From NCBI RefSeq assembly GCF_025024155.1, contig NW_026251734.1, forward strand, positions 124,001 through 188,000: a DNA stretch of 64,000 nucleotides, read 5' to 3'. The position numbers were made by a program, and so were the translations under genes. This DNA comes from Gamsiella multidivaricata. Lineage: Eukaryota; Mortierellomycota; Mortierellomycetes; Mortierellales; Mortierellaceae. This document shows, piece after piece, positions 10,359 to 22,252 of the stretch (positions within the stretch are counted from its first letter, which is position 1; each line of letters begins with the position of its first letter). The notes beneath the pieces are model-generated. The model made no database searches, had not been told where the DNA came from, and worked only from the letters and a program-made list of their open reading frames with translations.

Positions 10359-12713
10359 ATGATTGCCGGAATCAACCTTGCCAAACGTAACGTGCATCCT
10401 CGCTAAACATTCCCCCTCCCTGCCTTTCCAATCGCCTCTTATTGTCATCGATACGGAAACACCTCAGATCTCGGCGCCGGACTTTTGGGAGAGCGACCTA
10501 CCTGAGTGACACACACTACTGGCCTGTTGCGACAATGCAGTACCTTCACCTTGGAACCGGATACACAACACCGCGATGCTCTACCTTTACGGATGCCTCA
10601 TACAGGATCTTGATAACGGGATCCGCAGAACATCATCATAAGACGGGATCCTTAACTCCGAGAAGTCCGAGCTAGGCGATGAGGACGCGACACTGCATAT
10701 CCGCCTCAGTGTCGACCAGCCGATCGATATTATGCCCTTGATTCGCCCTATATGCCGACCCGATATTAACGCACGCTCTTCTCTGGACCTTTCGATATCT
10801 TGTAGAGTCCAAGCAGGCTGTTGCTGGTCTTGCCCAGAAGGTACAGTATCCTCCAATATCATCCTCAAATCTGAAATCCCTCTCTTGAAACAGCGCATGT
10901 CAGGTCATCTAAACAGGATCTCTTTTACACGACTTATAGCGCTTCGCCCACGACTTGATTGTCTCACCCAAGACTGGACGCACCATCATCCGTACAGGTG
11001 GCGGTGGACGGTATGTGGCCTCACGCTCTTTATCAATTGAGCTGCATCGCATGCGACAATCAGGACCATGGACACCATTCTCGATTCATGGGTGTATCAT
11101 CATCAACTCACTCATGCTCCATAATGTCCGCTTCCAATATGTCTTAGCTCCTCCTCCAACGGACATGTCATCACCGTTTTCGGGTGCACTGGATTCCTTG
11201 GACGTTATCTTATCAACCGCCTCGGTAATACGACGATGCCGACTGGAATTATTTCACAACAGCTGCAGTGTCCCGGGAGCGGATTTGGCCTGTTCTGACG
11301 TTTACTGTACGTTTTCTTTCAATCTTGCAATAGCTCGTGAGGGTGCCCATATCATTGTTCCCTACCGTGACGAGGATGATATGCGCCACTTGAAGGTTAT
11401 GGGCGATCTCGGAAAGATTGTTCCTATGGAGATTCATCTTCGTAACAAGGACTCCTTGGAGGCCGCCATCCGCCACTCAGATACCGTCTATAACTTGCTC
11501 GGACGCGACTATGAGACCAAGTATGCAAACACTGACTTTGTATTTCTTTTTATTCATGAACGGAAGATGGAACCAGCTAGATGACAAGTCGCTAACGAAC
11601 ATTTGATCGTGCTTCTAGGAACTTTACTTTCTCTGATGTTCACGTTGAAGCTGCTGGCGTTCTTGCTGAGCTTGCTCAGAAGCACGATATTGATCGCTTC
11701 ATCCAGATGTCTTCTATGAACGCCGACATTGACTCATCCTCTAAATTCTTGAGAACCAAGGTACAAACAGCGATCTTTGCAATAGCACAGCGAGGACGCT
11801 TTTTGGAACTCGATAATAACAGGATTTCCCGGCATTTTGATAACATAGGCTGAGGGTGAGCAGGTCGTCCGCAGCATTTTCCCCTCCGCCACCATTGTCC
11901 GCCCATCCTTCATGTATGGCCAAGAGGATCGCTTCCTTGCCCGACTTGCTAGTAAGACCTTTGATCTTTGGGCTTTCACACTTTGCTCATGGATGAATCA
12001 ATTGAAATAGAAGGACTAATTATTTAACATTTGTTTGGTGTTATCTATGCTAGTGTCTCGCGGTCTGTCCGTCCGCATTAATGGCGGTAAGACTAAGGTC
12101 CGCCCTGTCAACGTCTCCGATGTTGCTAGTGCCATGCACCAGATGCTCGATGGCTCCAACACCGTTGGCGAAACCTTTGAGCTTGTTGGGTAAGTTGAAG
12201 TGATAATGCTTACCCTATATCGCTAATTGATCCGCACAAAGGTACTGACATCTACATTATTTTTTCTTTATTAAATAGCGACCAAGAGTACACGTACGCG
12301 GAGTTGCTTGACTTTATCAAGGAGACCACCAACCTTGATATCGGAGAGATCAACGTTCCCAAGCCCATTGCCACCCTGATGGCCAAGGCCATGAACCTGC
12401 TCCCATGGCAGACCCTCGGTGCCGATGAGATCGAGCGCGTAAGTGTGGAGAAGAAGTGGAGAGCGCTGATTAGATCTTGAGGTCATAAATGCTAACGATC
12501 TCATTTGTTATTCTTCCTTTGCAATCATAGATGATGATTGACGACGCGTTGACTGGTGTCAAGACCTTTAATGACCTGGATATCCAACCTACTTCGCTTG
12601 AGATCACTGGTATTCAATACCTGCGTCGCTTCCGTACCAACTTGTACAACGACGAGCCTCTCAAGAAGGGCGTTGTGAACAAGAAGAAGGTTCTCCACAC
12701 CAGCTACCTGTAA
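10359..12713 (+). CDS. NDUFA9: Mitochondrial complex I 39/40-kDa subunit NDUFA9
   Basis: Ten exons: 10359-10386, 10806-10840, 10940-11010, 11148-11224, 11334-11520, 11619-11760, 11849-11951, 12054-12189, 12279-12438 and 12531-12713; 373 residues. The first 22 or so residues (MIAGINLAKQSKQAVAGLAQ) are basic and amphipathic, as in a mitochondrial presequence. They are built from a 28-nt and a 35-nt exon. TGRTIIRTGGGGR precedes the atypical SDR Rossmann motif GHVITVFGCTGFLGRYL. Later landmarks are VPYRDEDD, YNLLGRDYETKNF, FIQMSSMNAD, FLRTKAEGEQ and RPSFMYGQEDRFL. This subunit binds NADPH at the Q-module junction of complex I on the matrix side. The exon 2 assignment rests on frame and presequence logic; the rest is firm. 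Confidence 0.93.
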
Positions 12714-13321
12714 TCGTCTTTTTTTATCTCTCCCACACACTCTCCTCTCCCACTCTTGTCTCTCCCCTTCTCGAGACATTCTCTTTCACTTTTACTCTTG
12801 CTATTCACGACCTTCCATCATACCTTCACCGCAAGCGTCAAAGAACTTATATCAAGAATCAAAAGGACAAAAAAAAAAAAAGGAAGAACGAATGCAAACA
12901 GGATTTGCGCCCATTCAAATAAACAATTTAGATAGAAATCCTCACATTGCCAAACTTGAAAGATCAACAATAAATGAGTGGTCTCGGATAGGATACGTGG
13001 CGATGCTTACAGCACTCGAAAATAGACGGACGCTTAATGACGAAGGATCTGGCAAGAAGGAGAGCCTTCTTTTCGTCATTGTACTTCCTGAAAGGGAACA
13101 ATCATCTCGTGATCCAGCAAGTATAAGTACTTTCCCACCCTTATTTTCTCTTCAGCATCTCTTTGTCATCCCATCAATATCAACGCACTACTCTTATCAT
13201 CAAAGTAAGCAGATTATATGAATACATAATGGTACGAGCAGTTTAAGGATGCTTTTTTTTTTTTTTTTTTTCCTTCAAATGCTAACATTGTTGTTCATGA
13301 TGTGAACGATAACATAGTAAG
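12714..13321. other. Intergenic; NDUFA9 3' region and promoter of the next gene
   Basis: A CT-rich stretch follows the NDUFA9 stop. A runs lie at about 12869-12881 and a T run at 13252-13271. A possible 5'-UTR intron (donor about 13204, acceptor about 13317) lies just before the next start codon. No conserved coding region. Confidence 0.45.
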
Positions 13322-13771
13322 ATGTCAGCACCCAATTCTCTTTCGAACATCAACGCAGGAGGCGCGCCCTCGACCGCGACCTCGACAGGATCATCAATTC
13401 CGGGATCGAACCAACACGTTTTTGACCCCCGGGAAGTGAACGTGGACCCATCAAAGTTCCGCATTGGCGGCTTCACTGGCGAGCCGAACAGCCAGCAGGG
13501 CGAAGTTGCGTTGGGGGACGTGGATCTGAATGACAATGAGATGAGTTCGAATGAGAAGCGTAAAGAAGGAGGAAAGGGAGGGCCTTCGACCCCACCATCG
13601 ACGGCGGCCTCGACGGCGGATGAAAAGACGGAGCAGGAACAGGCGAGGGAGCAACGCGAGCAAACGTTCATGGCGAAGTTGCACAGTGGCGCGTTGGGAC
13701 TGCCTAAGATTGAAGACCAGCGACCGGGCAAGAGATTCACGCTGCCTGTGGAGAAGCCCAAGTTGCTGTAG
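13322..13771 (+). CDS. Small predicted disordered protein, function unknown
   Basis: Single open frame of 149 residues with good start context and no internal stop. The N-terminus is rich in Ser, Thr, Ala and Gly. The middle is charged (Glu/Lys/Asp, about residues 60-115). Two segments look more constrained: FDPREVNVDPSKFRIGGF near residue 34, and FMAKLHSGALGLPKIE with RFTLPVEKPKL at the C-terminus. There is no signal peptide, membrane segment or recognised domain. The sequence directly upstream could be an intron in the 5' UTR. I do not recognise the family; a nuclear or ribosome-linked adaptor would be guesswork. Confidence 0.6.
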   Translation: MSAPNSLSNINAGGAPSTATSTGSSIPGSNQHVFDPREVNVDPSKFRIGGFTGEPNSQQGEVALGDVDLNDNEMSSNEKRKEGGKGGPSTPPSTAASTADEKTEQEQAREQREQTFMAKLHSGALGLPKIEDQRPGKRFTLPVEKPKLL

Positions 13772-13946
13772 GATAATAGGAAGCGGTGGTGGAAGAGACG
13801 AAACCTTTATTGTCGTTGATGGTCATCATTACTGCTATCGATATAGTAGGACCTTGTACTTTATATGTGCATAGCTGAGAACATAAACACAGTTTGTGTG
13901 CTTTTTTCTTTCTCTCACCATGGATCGTATTCCGCTGACTTGAAGG

Positions 13947-13984
<38 letters not shown>

Positions 13985-14916
13985 GTGCACACTTCTGTTT
14001 TTTGAGCGGGTATTAAAGTTTTTTATTATCTGAAGCAGCCAGTGGATTGTTATTATGCAGAATGGTCTTCATCCTCAACCATTTGCATCTTGTACAAACG
14101 ATATGTCGATGCCCTCCGCCACCTCTACACCTGCGCTTTGTCTGTGGACAGTGGGCGAGCGAGCAAAGAAATAAGGGCGCCAGTTGGTTGATGAAGGGCG
14201 ATGGTGCACAGGGTTCTTGCGGAAATGGTTTGGCACCGTGCGACCCTTCTTTTTGGCCGCAAATCCATCTTCATGCACAAACACAAACCCAGGCACGACA
14301 CAGAGAAAAAAATATGAGCCAGCATCCTTGTTTTTTTTTTTTTTCGACAGCACTCTCAGCGGGGGAATGCCCCTAGCCAGTCAAGGAACAAGGGTCCCAC
14401 CACCAAACACCATGTATTATTATTATCACATCGCGGACTATCTGAATCGTGTTCAAACACAAAACATCAAACGTTCCGCTGCCGATTGTCATACTACAGC
14501 CGAGGGGACTGACTGGTCGAGATGCTCCTCTCTCGGACCTTCCTTGGCCTTTCCTCTCGCTCGCGTACTCCTCGGGCATCCACACTCGCCCTTCCTTTGC
14601 TTTTCCCTTCTTTCTCTTCTTCTTCTCTCTTCACCACCTTCAATTGCCCTTCAATTGCCCTCCAATCGCGCCAATTGATCGATAATCCGCTTATCCCCTT
14701 CTTCTCCTCCTTCTTCGCGTCTTCGTCTCGGGATCATTACAAAGCAATTAGAGCACCACATTTTATTATCCCAGACTGATCTACTTCTTTCACGACCAGC
14801 CCGAACCCGCGCACGCTCATCTCTCCTCCTCTTCCTCCTTCCCCTCTTCCCTTCTTCACACACAGTTCCTCACTCACACACTCATACCCTTTCTCCACGT
14901 CTTCAGTATTACGATT
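13772..14916. other. Intergenic; poly-A tract and CT-rich ANP32 promoter
   Basis: An A run of about 33 bases lies at 13949-13981. The 350 bp before the ANP32 start (14560-14900) are strongly pyrimidine-rich on the plus strand, a common fungal core-promoter feature. Open frames here are low-complexity shadows. Confidence 0.45.
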
Positions 14917-17221
14917 ATGATGGAGCCAGAGCTGATGCAACAACTGAGGGTCGAGAACCCTCTGGAGGAACCCGAGCTGAGACTGGATGGACTTCAGATC
15001 CCCTCGATTCAAGTCCTGCTCGAGCCACCAGCACCCCAAGCGAATGAGAGTGATGACGAAGACGATGGGTCGTATTCGCCTTTGCAAGAGTTCCAGAACC
15101 TGGTCACCCTCACTATGAGCAACGCACAGTGCCAAAGTTTGGAGGGCTTCCCCAACCTGCCCTTGTTGCGATCGGTAAGTGTGAAGACAGGCAGGGCCTT
15201 TATATTCAGGATTATTCAATTTGGACGAACAACAAATAACAGCAGGACTAAAGCACAAAACAACAACAACAACAACAACAACAAAAACATTAACAACGTT
15301 CCACTGAGGGAAGAAAGGGTGGGGAGAAAGGAGGGGGAGGCAGTCGGTTCGAGTGTGAAAAGGCTGAAATAAAGAAAGGGGGACATTTTTGAGAGCGCGC
15401 GCGGAGGATGAATTGAATCCGACGACGCGTTCGTCAGTGTTTGGACGTGTGTGCTATCTGGGTCTTGTCCTCGGTTATCTGCCTCGTTTAGAATGATGAT
15501 GATAATAATGGTAACGTTTTTTTTTTTTTTTGTTAGTTGATGCTGGCCGATAACGATCTGTCCGGGGGATTTGAGGCGCTGGCCGAGGCCGATCTGCAGA
15601 ACCTGGTGCGCCTGGACTTGAGCGGGAACAAAATCTCGAACATGAACGTCCTTCAGCCTCTTGTAAGTCCTTCAATTCTTTTTTTTTTTTCGGTACTCAT
15701 CAACAGAGTGATCGCTTGGTGTTCGAGGATACTCACGACAATTTTTTCTTGTTTATACTTAGGATGCACTCGAGAATCTGGCGCATATCTTGCTGGTCGA
15801 TAACGAGATCGCGAAAGCAGATAACTATCGCGATGCCGTGTTCGAGATCTTGCCTCAATTAATCACTATTGATGGACTGGACAGGTATATTACATGTATA
15901 ACAAGGAAAATTGAGGAGTGAGTAGCAGAAGATTGCTGTGCTGACCTCTGACGCCTTCGTTTTGTCCCTTGTAATTGTCGATACAGAGACGGAACAGAAC
16001 TCGATGTAGATGACGATGATATTGGTGAGGCCATATCCGGTGATGAGGAAGAGGATCAATATGCAGAGGTAAGTCCCCATTTATCCACCTTCAGTGCAAA
16101 ACTGCATGTTCTGTGCAAGCTTCATTTCCCTATATTCCGCAGACTTTGAAGAGAAGGGGATTTGTAGTCATTTCTTTCGTTGCTCTTGTGTGGGAGAAGC
16201 GGCCATCCATCTGACGCTCGAACAACGACAAAAAAAACACGTTTTCTAGGGCGAGGTTGAGGGCGAGGATGAGGGTGAATATCAGATTGATGATGCGGAA
16301 GTGGGACAAGATGAGGATGAGGACGAGGACGAAGAATTCGATGAGGAAGCGCAAGAGGGTCGGCCTTCTCGCGACGATGAAAGCGAAGATATCGGAAGCG
16401 AAGACGAGAACGATGAAGAGGAGGAGAGAGATGAGGTAAATGCTTCATTCCCTTTTCCCACTACAACTGAGTCGCGCGGTTGTTTCTTCTGCGTTTCCAC
16501 GTCTCCTCAGTGTATTTTGTTCCTTACTAATTGTGAATCCCATCACCATTCGCTATCTTCTCAGGACATTGAATCCAACAGCGACTCTGAGCTCGAGGAC
16601 CAGGAGAATCGCCGTCCAATGGTTGGCGGTAAGACCGCAGGAGACTCTCAGCAGATTGATGACGACGAGGAGGACGATGATGAACTCGAGGACGAGGAAG
16701 ACGATGAGAATGCTCGACAACAACATCACCAAGAAGTCGGATCTGGATCTGACGAGGAGGAAGAGGAGGAGGATGATGATGATGAAGAAGAGGATGAAGA
16801 TGAAGAAGAGGAATATGATGACCCGGACGACGGAGAGGAGGAAGGCCCCGGATTGGCATACCTTCTCACCGATGATATTCCTGATGATAATGACGAAGAA
16901 TTCGAGCCCGGAAACGAGGCCGAGGAGGAGAGCGAGATCGAGAGCTCGGATGAGGAAGAATTTGGATCAAGCAGCGCGCACGCGACTTCGCGCTCCTCTG
17001 CCGCGACAAGCACTAGCAGCAACACCAATGGCCACCCAACAAAGCGCCCACGGTCACCTACAGAGACAGGAGCATCAGGGGACTTTGATCATGGCCAGGC
17101 AGCAGCGGGATTCGACGTGGATGGGGATGATACGACCAACGGATTCGGCATGGGCTCGTTTGATGGACCAGCGACCTTTGACGATGAAACGACGCATGAG
17201 GCCAAGCGACCACGTACATGA
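14917..17221 (+). CDS. ANP32-like acidic leucine-rich nuclear phosphoprotein
   Basis: Exons 14917-15174, 15537-15662, 15763-15884, 15987-16068, 16250-16435 and 16565-17221; 476 residues. Exons 1-3 encode leucine-rich repeats: FQNLVTLTMSN, LMLADNDLSGGFEAL, LVRLDLSGNKISN, and LENLAHILLVDNEI. The repeat cap FEILPQLITIDGLDR is very typical of ANP32/Lanp. Everything after about residue 200 is an extreme Asp/Glu tail followed by a basic KRPRSP segment and a C-terminal KRPRT. Both basic stretches may be nuclear localisation signals. ANP32 proteins chaperone histones, inhibit PP2A and INHAT-type acetylation, and bind RNA export factors (family knowledge). The acidic tail is longer than in animals. 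A second ATG follows immediately at 14920. Ser-rich and Leu-rich readings on the other strand are artefacts. Confidence 0.9.
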
Positions 17222-17472
17222 AGTCGCCCCTCTCTCTTGTACGATTGAACTGTTTTTCCCGGTTTTTTGTTATTTAATACTTTTTTGCTGCTGCTTCGAT
17301 ACACTGATAAAAAATACAAACACAATTCATATAATGAATATTCGTTGATTTTATTGAGGTTTATCTAACTGCGTTTTACAAAGCAATGGTGGTTGTGGTG
17401 GGAGAAGAGATGCATTCGATGAAAGTAAAATATAACGCGAGAGGCGTATGGTGATGGTACAAACACAGACGC
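17222..17472. other. Tail-to-tail spacer, ANP32 and alginate-lyase-like gene
   Basis: A 251-bp interval between convergent genes. It contains AATAAA-like and T-rich motifs on both strands, consistent with two 3' untranslated regions, and no coding signal. Confidence 0.4.
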
Positions 17473-19500
17473 CTAGGTCAGGCACCAGTGCCAGATCAAG
17501 CCCTGTCCTCCGCGCTTGTTGCCCTCGAAGAGTGTGCTCATATCGCACAGGTATGTGCTGATAGTCTTGAGGTTACCTGCAGCCATTTCCTCCTGGATCT
17601 TGGGATCGAGCTGTGCGATCGCATCCAGGTACTTTTCGTCGCCGTAAATGTTCCATGCGATCTGGAGACACTTGAGGTAGTCGCCCATGGGGAATCCCTT
17701 GATGTTCTCCACAGGCCAGCCCTCGCCATTCACGAGTGCATATGGCAACATGAAGTCAATAGCCTTCTTAATCGACTGTCCTTGAGGTCCGACATGGTTC
17801 CACATATCAACGCCGAGATCATCGCCCCAGCGAGCGAGGGTCATCAGGGCCTGGAGATTGAAGACAGAATAGTACCAGGACGTCTTGCGCTCGAGCTCCT
17901 CGGGCTGCTCGCCCTTTCCTGTGATCTGGATGTCGATGCGGTTGGTGAGTGCCGACTCTGCGATCGCACGGGCATCGCCGATGCGGCCGAGGAAGATATA
18001 GATACCGATGATCTGGACATCAAAGTAGGTACCATGGTTGTTGTTACCCTTGCGTTCGTTCTTGGCGAGGACGGACGTCTCGAGCCACTGGACATAGCGT
18101 GTGAACCAGGCTTGGAGACTGGGGATCAGGTCCGTGGGCCAGTCAGGATCTTGCTTCAGGTAATGCAATGCATCAAAGACACTAAAACGGATAGGGACAA
18201 ATCAAATTGTGAGCAGAGCAGAGCTTTTCATTTTTATCTATTTTTACCAATGTCCCTGAGTGTCCGCTGGGCATTTAATTCCCGCATTCTCACTCGTGCA
18301 TTGTCAGTCGTCATCTGGGCCCTGTCCCACAAAAACTAAATCTCACAAATAACACAACCCCGCGGATAGTAGTGTCATCCATTGGTCATACAAAAAATAA
18401 TAATGAAAAGCAACCTACCGGAAAATGGTGAACATGTCCAGAACACCCGTACGAGCACCGAGCTTTTGACCCTTCTGCAACGAACCATAGTTGATGTTAG
18501 GGTTCATGTACGTCGCCTCGTCCAAGAACCACTCCTTGAGACGCATTGCGCACTTTTCCGCATACGCCTTATCGCCCGTGAAATGGTACGCCATTCCCAT
18601 CATATGGACCTCACGGATCATGGTTCGCAGCAGGCGGTAGTCCTTTACGGTCTCAATCTCAGGGTTGATGTGACCGTCCTTGCGAACATAGGGCAGACCG
18701 TTCTCTGTCTTGATATTGGGCCAGTAGTATTTCGAAAGCGAGAGGTAATCATGGATATCGTTCGAGGGTGCTGTTTGATTCTTGTTGGTGACCGAGTATA
18801 CTTCTGTGTTCTTGAGCGCCAGACTGGCCTCGCGCACAAGCAATGCAACTGCATAGTCGAACTCGCGTTTGTTGGCGGACAGTAACTCGGCGTAGGTGGC
18901 GGGGGAGTTCTTCCTGGCCTTGGTCGCAATTGACAGAGGTGTCTCCTCAACCTCTTCCCCCAAATTGCCATCCTGGGACTTGTCATCGTTGTTATCGATT
19001 CCTGCGGGGACATTGCCCTCATCGTCTGCAATTGGTTTTTCTCCGTTCGATCCTATTGACCCTGATCCAGTGCCCAAGCCATCTCCTTCCTGGTTGGATT
19101 CCCTTTCGGGCTCCTGATGAGGTTCATTCCATGGGTTCTTGACCTCTTTTTCGATCAGCGGCAGTTTGATCTCCGGCGCGGGTTTCTCGATGTTGCGGTC
19201 GGGGGCGTATTTATAAGCGTCTTTGTCTTTGGGAACATCCAAGTACGGATCTGCCTCAGGACGAGTGGCGATGGGTCCTTTACGCAGATGTTCGGGGGTA
19301 GGGCCGAAAATGGTTGTGATGGTGATGTAGATAAAAAGAACACCTCCTACTACGAGAATAACACGGCGCAGGGTCCAGCGTCCGACGAGGGACCCAGGGA
19401 CTCCGAGGGCGTTGCTGTCGCCGCCGAGGACGGGCTTGTCCTTGAATTGGGAGTGATGCGAGGGCAGTACAGAGACAGAGTTGGGTCTTGCATTCTTCAT
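17473..19500 (-). CDS. Membrane-anchored alginate-lyase-fold protein
   Basis: Exons 19500-18419 and 18181-17473; 596 residues. A short cytosolic N-terminus is followed by one hydrophobic segment at about residues 43-64 (RRVILVVGGVLFIYITITTI). That predicts a type II membrane protein with the catalytic part in the Golgi lumen or outside the cell. After a Pro/Glu/Asp-rich stem comes the (alpha/alpha) toroid of the PF05426 family: TMIREVHMMGMAYHFTGD, NPNINYGSLQKGQKLGARTG, GNNNHGTYFDVQ and ERKTSWYYSVFNLQALM. The Asn-Asn-His and Arg/Tyr residues of the active site are all present. In bacteria this fold cleaves uronates. The fungal substrate is unknown; a glucuronan- or fucose/glucuronate-containing wall polymer is an inference. 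Transcribed away from the Q-rich gene across a 442-bp promoter region. Confidence 0.85.
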
Positions 19501-19942
19501 AGTGGACCTGATTTCAACTGAAGCTGTATACTGCGGATAAAAAGAAGGGGTGGGGATTGAATACCGGTAGGAGTCAGAGGATGAGATGAGTCGATGAACA
19601 GAAACAGGAAGGGAAGGGAGGAAAGAAAGGATCCAGATGAGCCAGGGCAACTCTTGACGGCCTAGAAACTTTTGGTTCAATTTTCTTATCTCTAACAATA
19701 ATACCCTCTTCAAATAGAAGTTTAATTTAGACTACCATTCTAGAGGGTAAATATGAAATACAGAGACTAACCAATAATTGCTCGCGCATCCCCTTGCACA
19801 CTTGCTTCCATCCCTCCCAAACGGGTTCGATCCCCTCGTCGTCACTTCGCCATCCCTTGTAGTGCAGTAGCAGCAGCTTCTGATCCCGGCCTTGAGAGAG
19901 TGTATTTATAACACAGACAAAGATCCATCCCCTCTCGGCGCA
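19501..19942. promoter_or_regulatory. Divergent promoter, alginate-lyase-like gene and Q-rich gene
   Basis: This 442-bp interval lies between two head-to-head genes. I see no clear TATA box for the minus-strand gene. The plus-strand side contains TATTTATAAC at about 19900, 40 bp before the ATG. No coding signal. Confidence 0.45.
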
Positions 19943-21113
19943 ATGAAGGACGACTCCTCCTCCTCGGCCCTCCACTTCCCCACCTCGCACAGGCGACACC
20001 ATTCCCGAACCATCTCCCAGGCACACTCCTCGCATTCGCGCCAGCAGTCCCCTGCCCTCGACCTGGTCCCCGCTCCAACCTCCACAGGAACCATCACCCT
20101 CACCACCACAACCACTGTCCTCGCAGAGCAAGCGCGGCGGCCGAGGGAATACATCAATGTCGGTATGTTTGTCAAATATGTTTCCTTTATCCTATCTTAT
20201 TTTTGGAGGCCCAATCCAACGGTGGTAATGGTATCAAGCGGCTCATCGAGCGCCTTTTTTTTTAACTGTTTGCCAGCCCAACGAAAGGAAATGCGTAAAC
20301 ATGGCGCTATTCGAGACTCTCTATGTAAGTAGCAACACCTAAACAGTCATTCTCAGTGGAGACAAATGGATGATTAGTGTTGGAGACCCTTCTGAACGTA
20401 AAAACCATGAACCTTGCATAGATTGGAACAAGCTGTTGATCGCTGCACGAAAGAGTCGAGGGCCTTATCTTTGCCCAACAACGCGGATGTACCATGTGGA
20501 TCGAGCATCCAACCACTACTGGAGCGGCTACAGCGACGCGGATGCTGCAACGTAAGTTTCGAATACAAGATTATCAGGGCAATGTCGCGAGTTCTTATTC
20601 TACAAAATCTGGACTAACTGGCCATTGTCGATCGCTCAATAGTCCAGAGGAGTCAGTGCTGACAAAGAAAGAGAATCAGGAATCAGTACAGGCAACACAG
20701 GCAGGGCAATTAGCACAGTCACCGAATACGGCGACAGACAGCGTTACCGCAGCAGCAGCAGAGGACACCACCAGTTCTACAGACAGAACCAACAATACCG
20801 GGGACGTCGTTTCTTCTGTATTATCTACAACAGTAAGGCCAGCATCTACACCAACACCTCTTGATATCAAAGAAGAGACTGGAACTCCAAATCTCGGAGC
20901 AAATAGTAGCGGCACCATGAACGCGAGCAATAATGGTCTTGGAGGAAGTCAGAGTGATCTGATCTCGCCTACACTCAATCCTACGATGATGAACAGGACA
21001 TTGCCCAACCGTGGCAATCCTCTGACTTCACCCACGCAACCTGGCGCTACATTTGCGAATCAACTCGCGAACCCGACTTTGGGCCAGCTTCCACTCCAAC
21101 AGCAACAACAATT

Positions 21114-21167
<54 letters not shown>

Positions 21168-21953
21168 ACAGCAGCAGCAACAGCAACAAACGCAGCAACA
21201 GCAACAACAGCAACAGCAACAGCAACAGCAACAACAGCAACAACAGCAGCTCCAACAGCAACAGCAACATCAGCAACAGCAACAGCAACAACTCCAGCAA
21301 CAGCAGCAGCTTCAACAGCAGCAAGCAGCAGCTGTAGCTGCAGCTGCAGGAATGAACTCTATGATGGGTGGGCAGTCCATGGGTCAACTCCCAGCTGGGA
21401 TGATGCCCAACGGCTTCATTTCACCGAGCTCACTAATGCAGCCCATAGGTCAGATGTCGGGAGGACCTATAGCTGGACAGATGAGCATGGGAATGAATCC
21501 TGGATATCCAAACATGGCGCAAATGCATCCACAAATGATGCAGCATTTGCAACAACAGCAACAACCTCATAATCCCCAGCAGATGTTCAACCAGCAGCAG
21601 CAACATCTTTTGCAACAACAGTTTCTTCAACAGCAACAGCAAAAGCAACAGCAGCAAAATCAAACGATGTCGGGACAACAGGACTTTCAGAGTCCCCCGC
21701 GGCCAAAGGGGCGACCTCGGTAAGGTGCTTATCAGGTGCTTGTTTGCGGCATATATCTCGACAGCTTTTTTTTACATAAGGCGGTTCTATCATCACTAAA
21801 CTGTGCTTGTCTTTATTCTGACTCTTCCTCTTCTCTAGTCAAAATAAGAACTCGCAGGTGATGCTGGGATCGCCAACATTGAACCATACACGGGCACCCT
21901 CGGTCTCTTGGGCGGATCAGCAACAACCTCAACAGCAACAACCACCGCAGTAG
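19943..21953 (+). CDS. Polyglutamine-rich protein with AT-hook-like motif, function unknown
   Basis: Exons 19943-20162, 20277-20324, 20422-20551, 20643-21719 and 21839-21953 join in one frame to 529 residues. The N-terminus is Ser/His/Thr-rich. A short ordered-looking segment spans the junction of exons 2-3: RKEMRKHGAIRDSLYWNKLL, then RKSRGPYLCPTTRMYHV and NHYWSGYSDADAA. A Ser/Thr/Asn-rich stretch follows, then a glutamine tract encoded by mixed CAG/CAA at 21096-21330, Met/Gln/Gly-rich repeats, and PRPKGRPR, an AT-hook-like core. The composition suggests a nuclear transcription cofactor, but that is inference. I do not recognise the family. Exon boundaries 1-3 depend on splice logic alone; exons 4-5 are firm. 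Confidence 0.7.
21096..21330 (+). repeat. CAG/CAA trinucleotide repeat (polyGln)
   Basis: About 75 nearly uninterrupted Gln codons, broken by single Leu, Thr and His codons. CAG and CAA are interspersed, which usually lowers slippage compared with pure CAG. It lies inside exon 4 of the Q-rich gene. The antisense reading as poly-Leu is an artefact. Confidence 0.95.
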
Positions 21954-22252
21954 CAATGATAACTAGTGCATCTGCATCCTCCATTGGCACAATACTACCA
22001 CTGTCAAAATAATACGCCTTTCTAGACAACATGTGGAGATACTCTGTGTATGCTGTCATTTATTTATTTTTTTGAATTGTGTTCGCTCTTTCGGTGTAAT
22101 CCGCATTCGATCAAGCGAATTGGTGGCGATATCACATGATAGTAAACCACAAATGTGGGGAAGATCGCCCAATTTCCTACGAGTGAACTCAACCGATCGG
22201 AACACATCGTCTCTTTTCTCCCGATCCCCCCATTCACAACGTACCTTCAGTC

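Noticed and set aside
10442..10898. Separate gene between NDUFA9 exon 1 and exon 3
   Set aside because: Stops break all frames, and the 35-nt piece at 10806-10840 is better explained as an NDUFA9 presequence exon.
14184..14863. Overlapping ORFs upstream of ANP32
   Set aside because: CT-rich promoter sequence gives open frames rich in Ser, Phe, Leu and Pro on one strand and Arg/Glu on the other; no conserved motif.
16482..17028. Ser-rich and His/Pro-rich ORFs on the minus strand
   Set aside because: Antisense shadows of the Asp/Glu-rich tail of ANP32.
21096..21330. CRISPR-like periodicity
   Set aside because: It is a trinucleotide repeat with no spacer structure and lies inside a coding exon of a eukaryote.
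21028..21387. Poly-Leu ORF on the minus strand and poly-Ser/Asn ORF in another frame
   Set aside because: Other-frame readings of the CAG/CAA repeat in the Q-rich gene.
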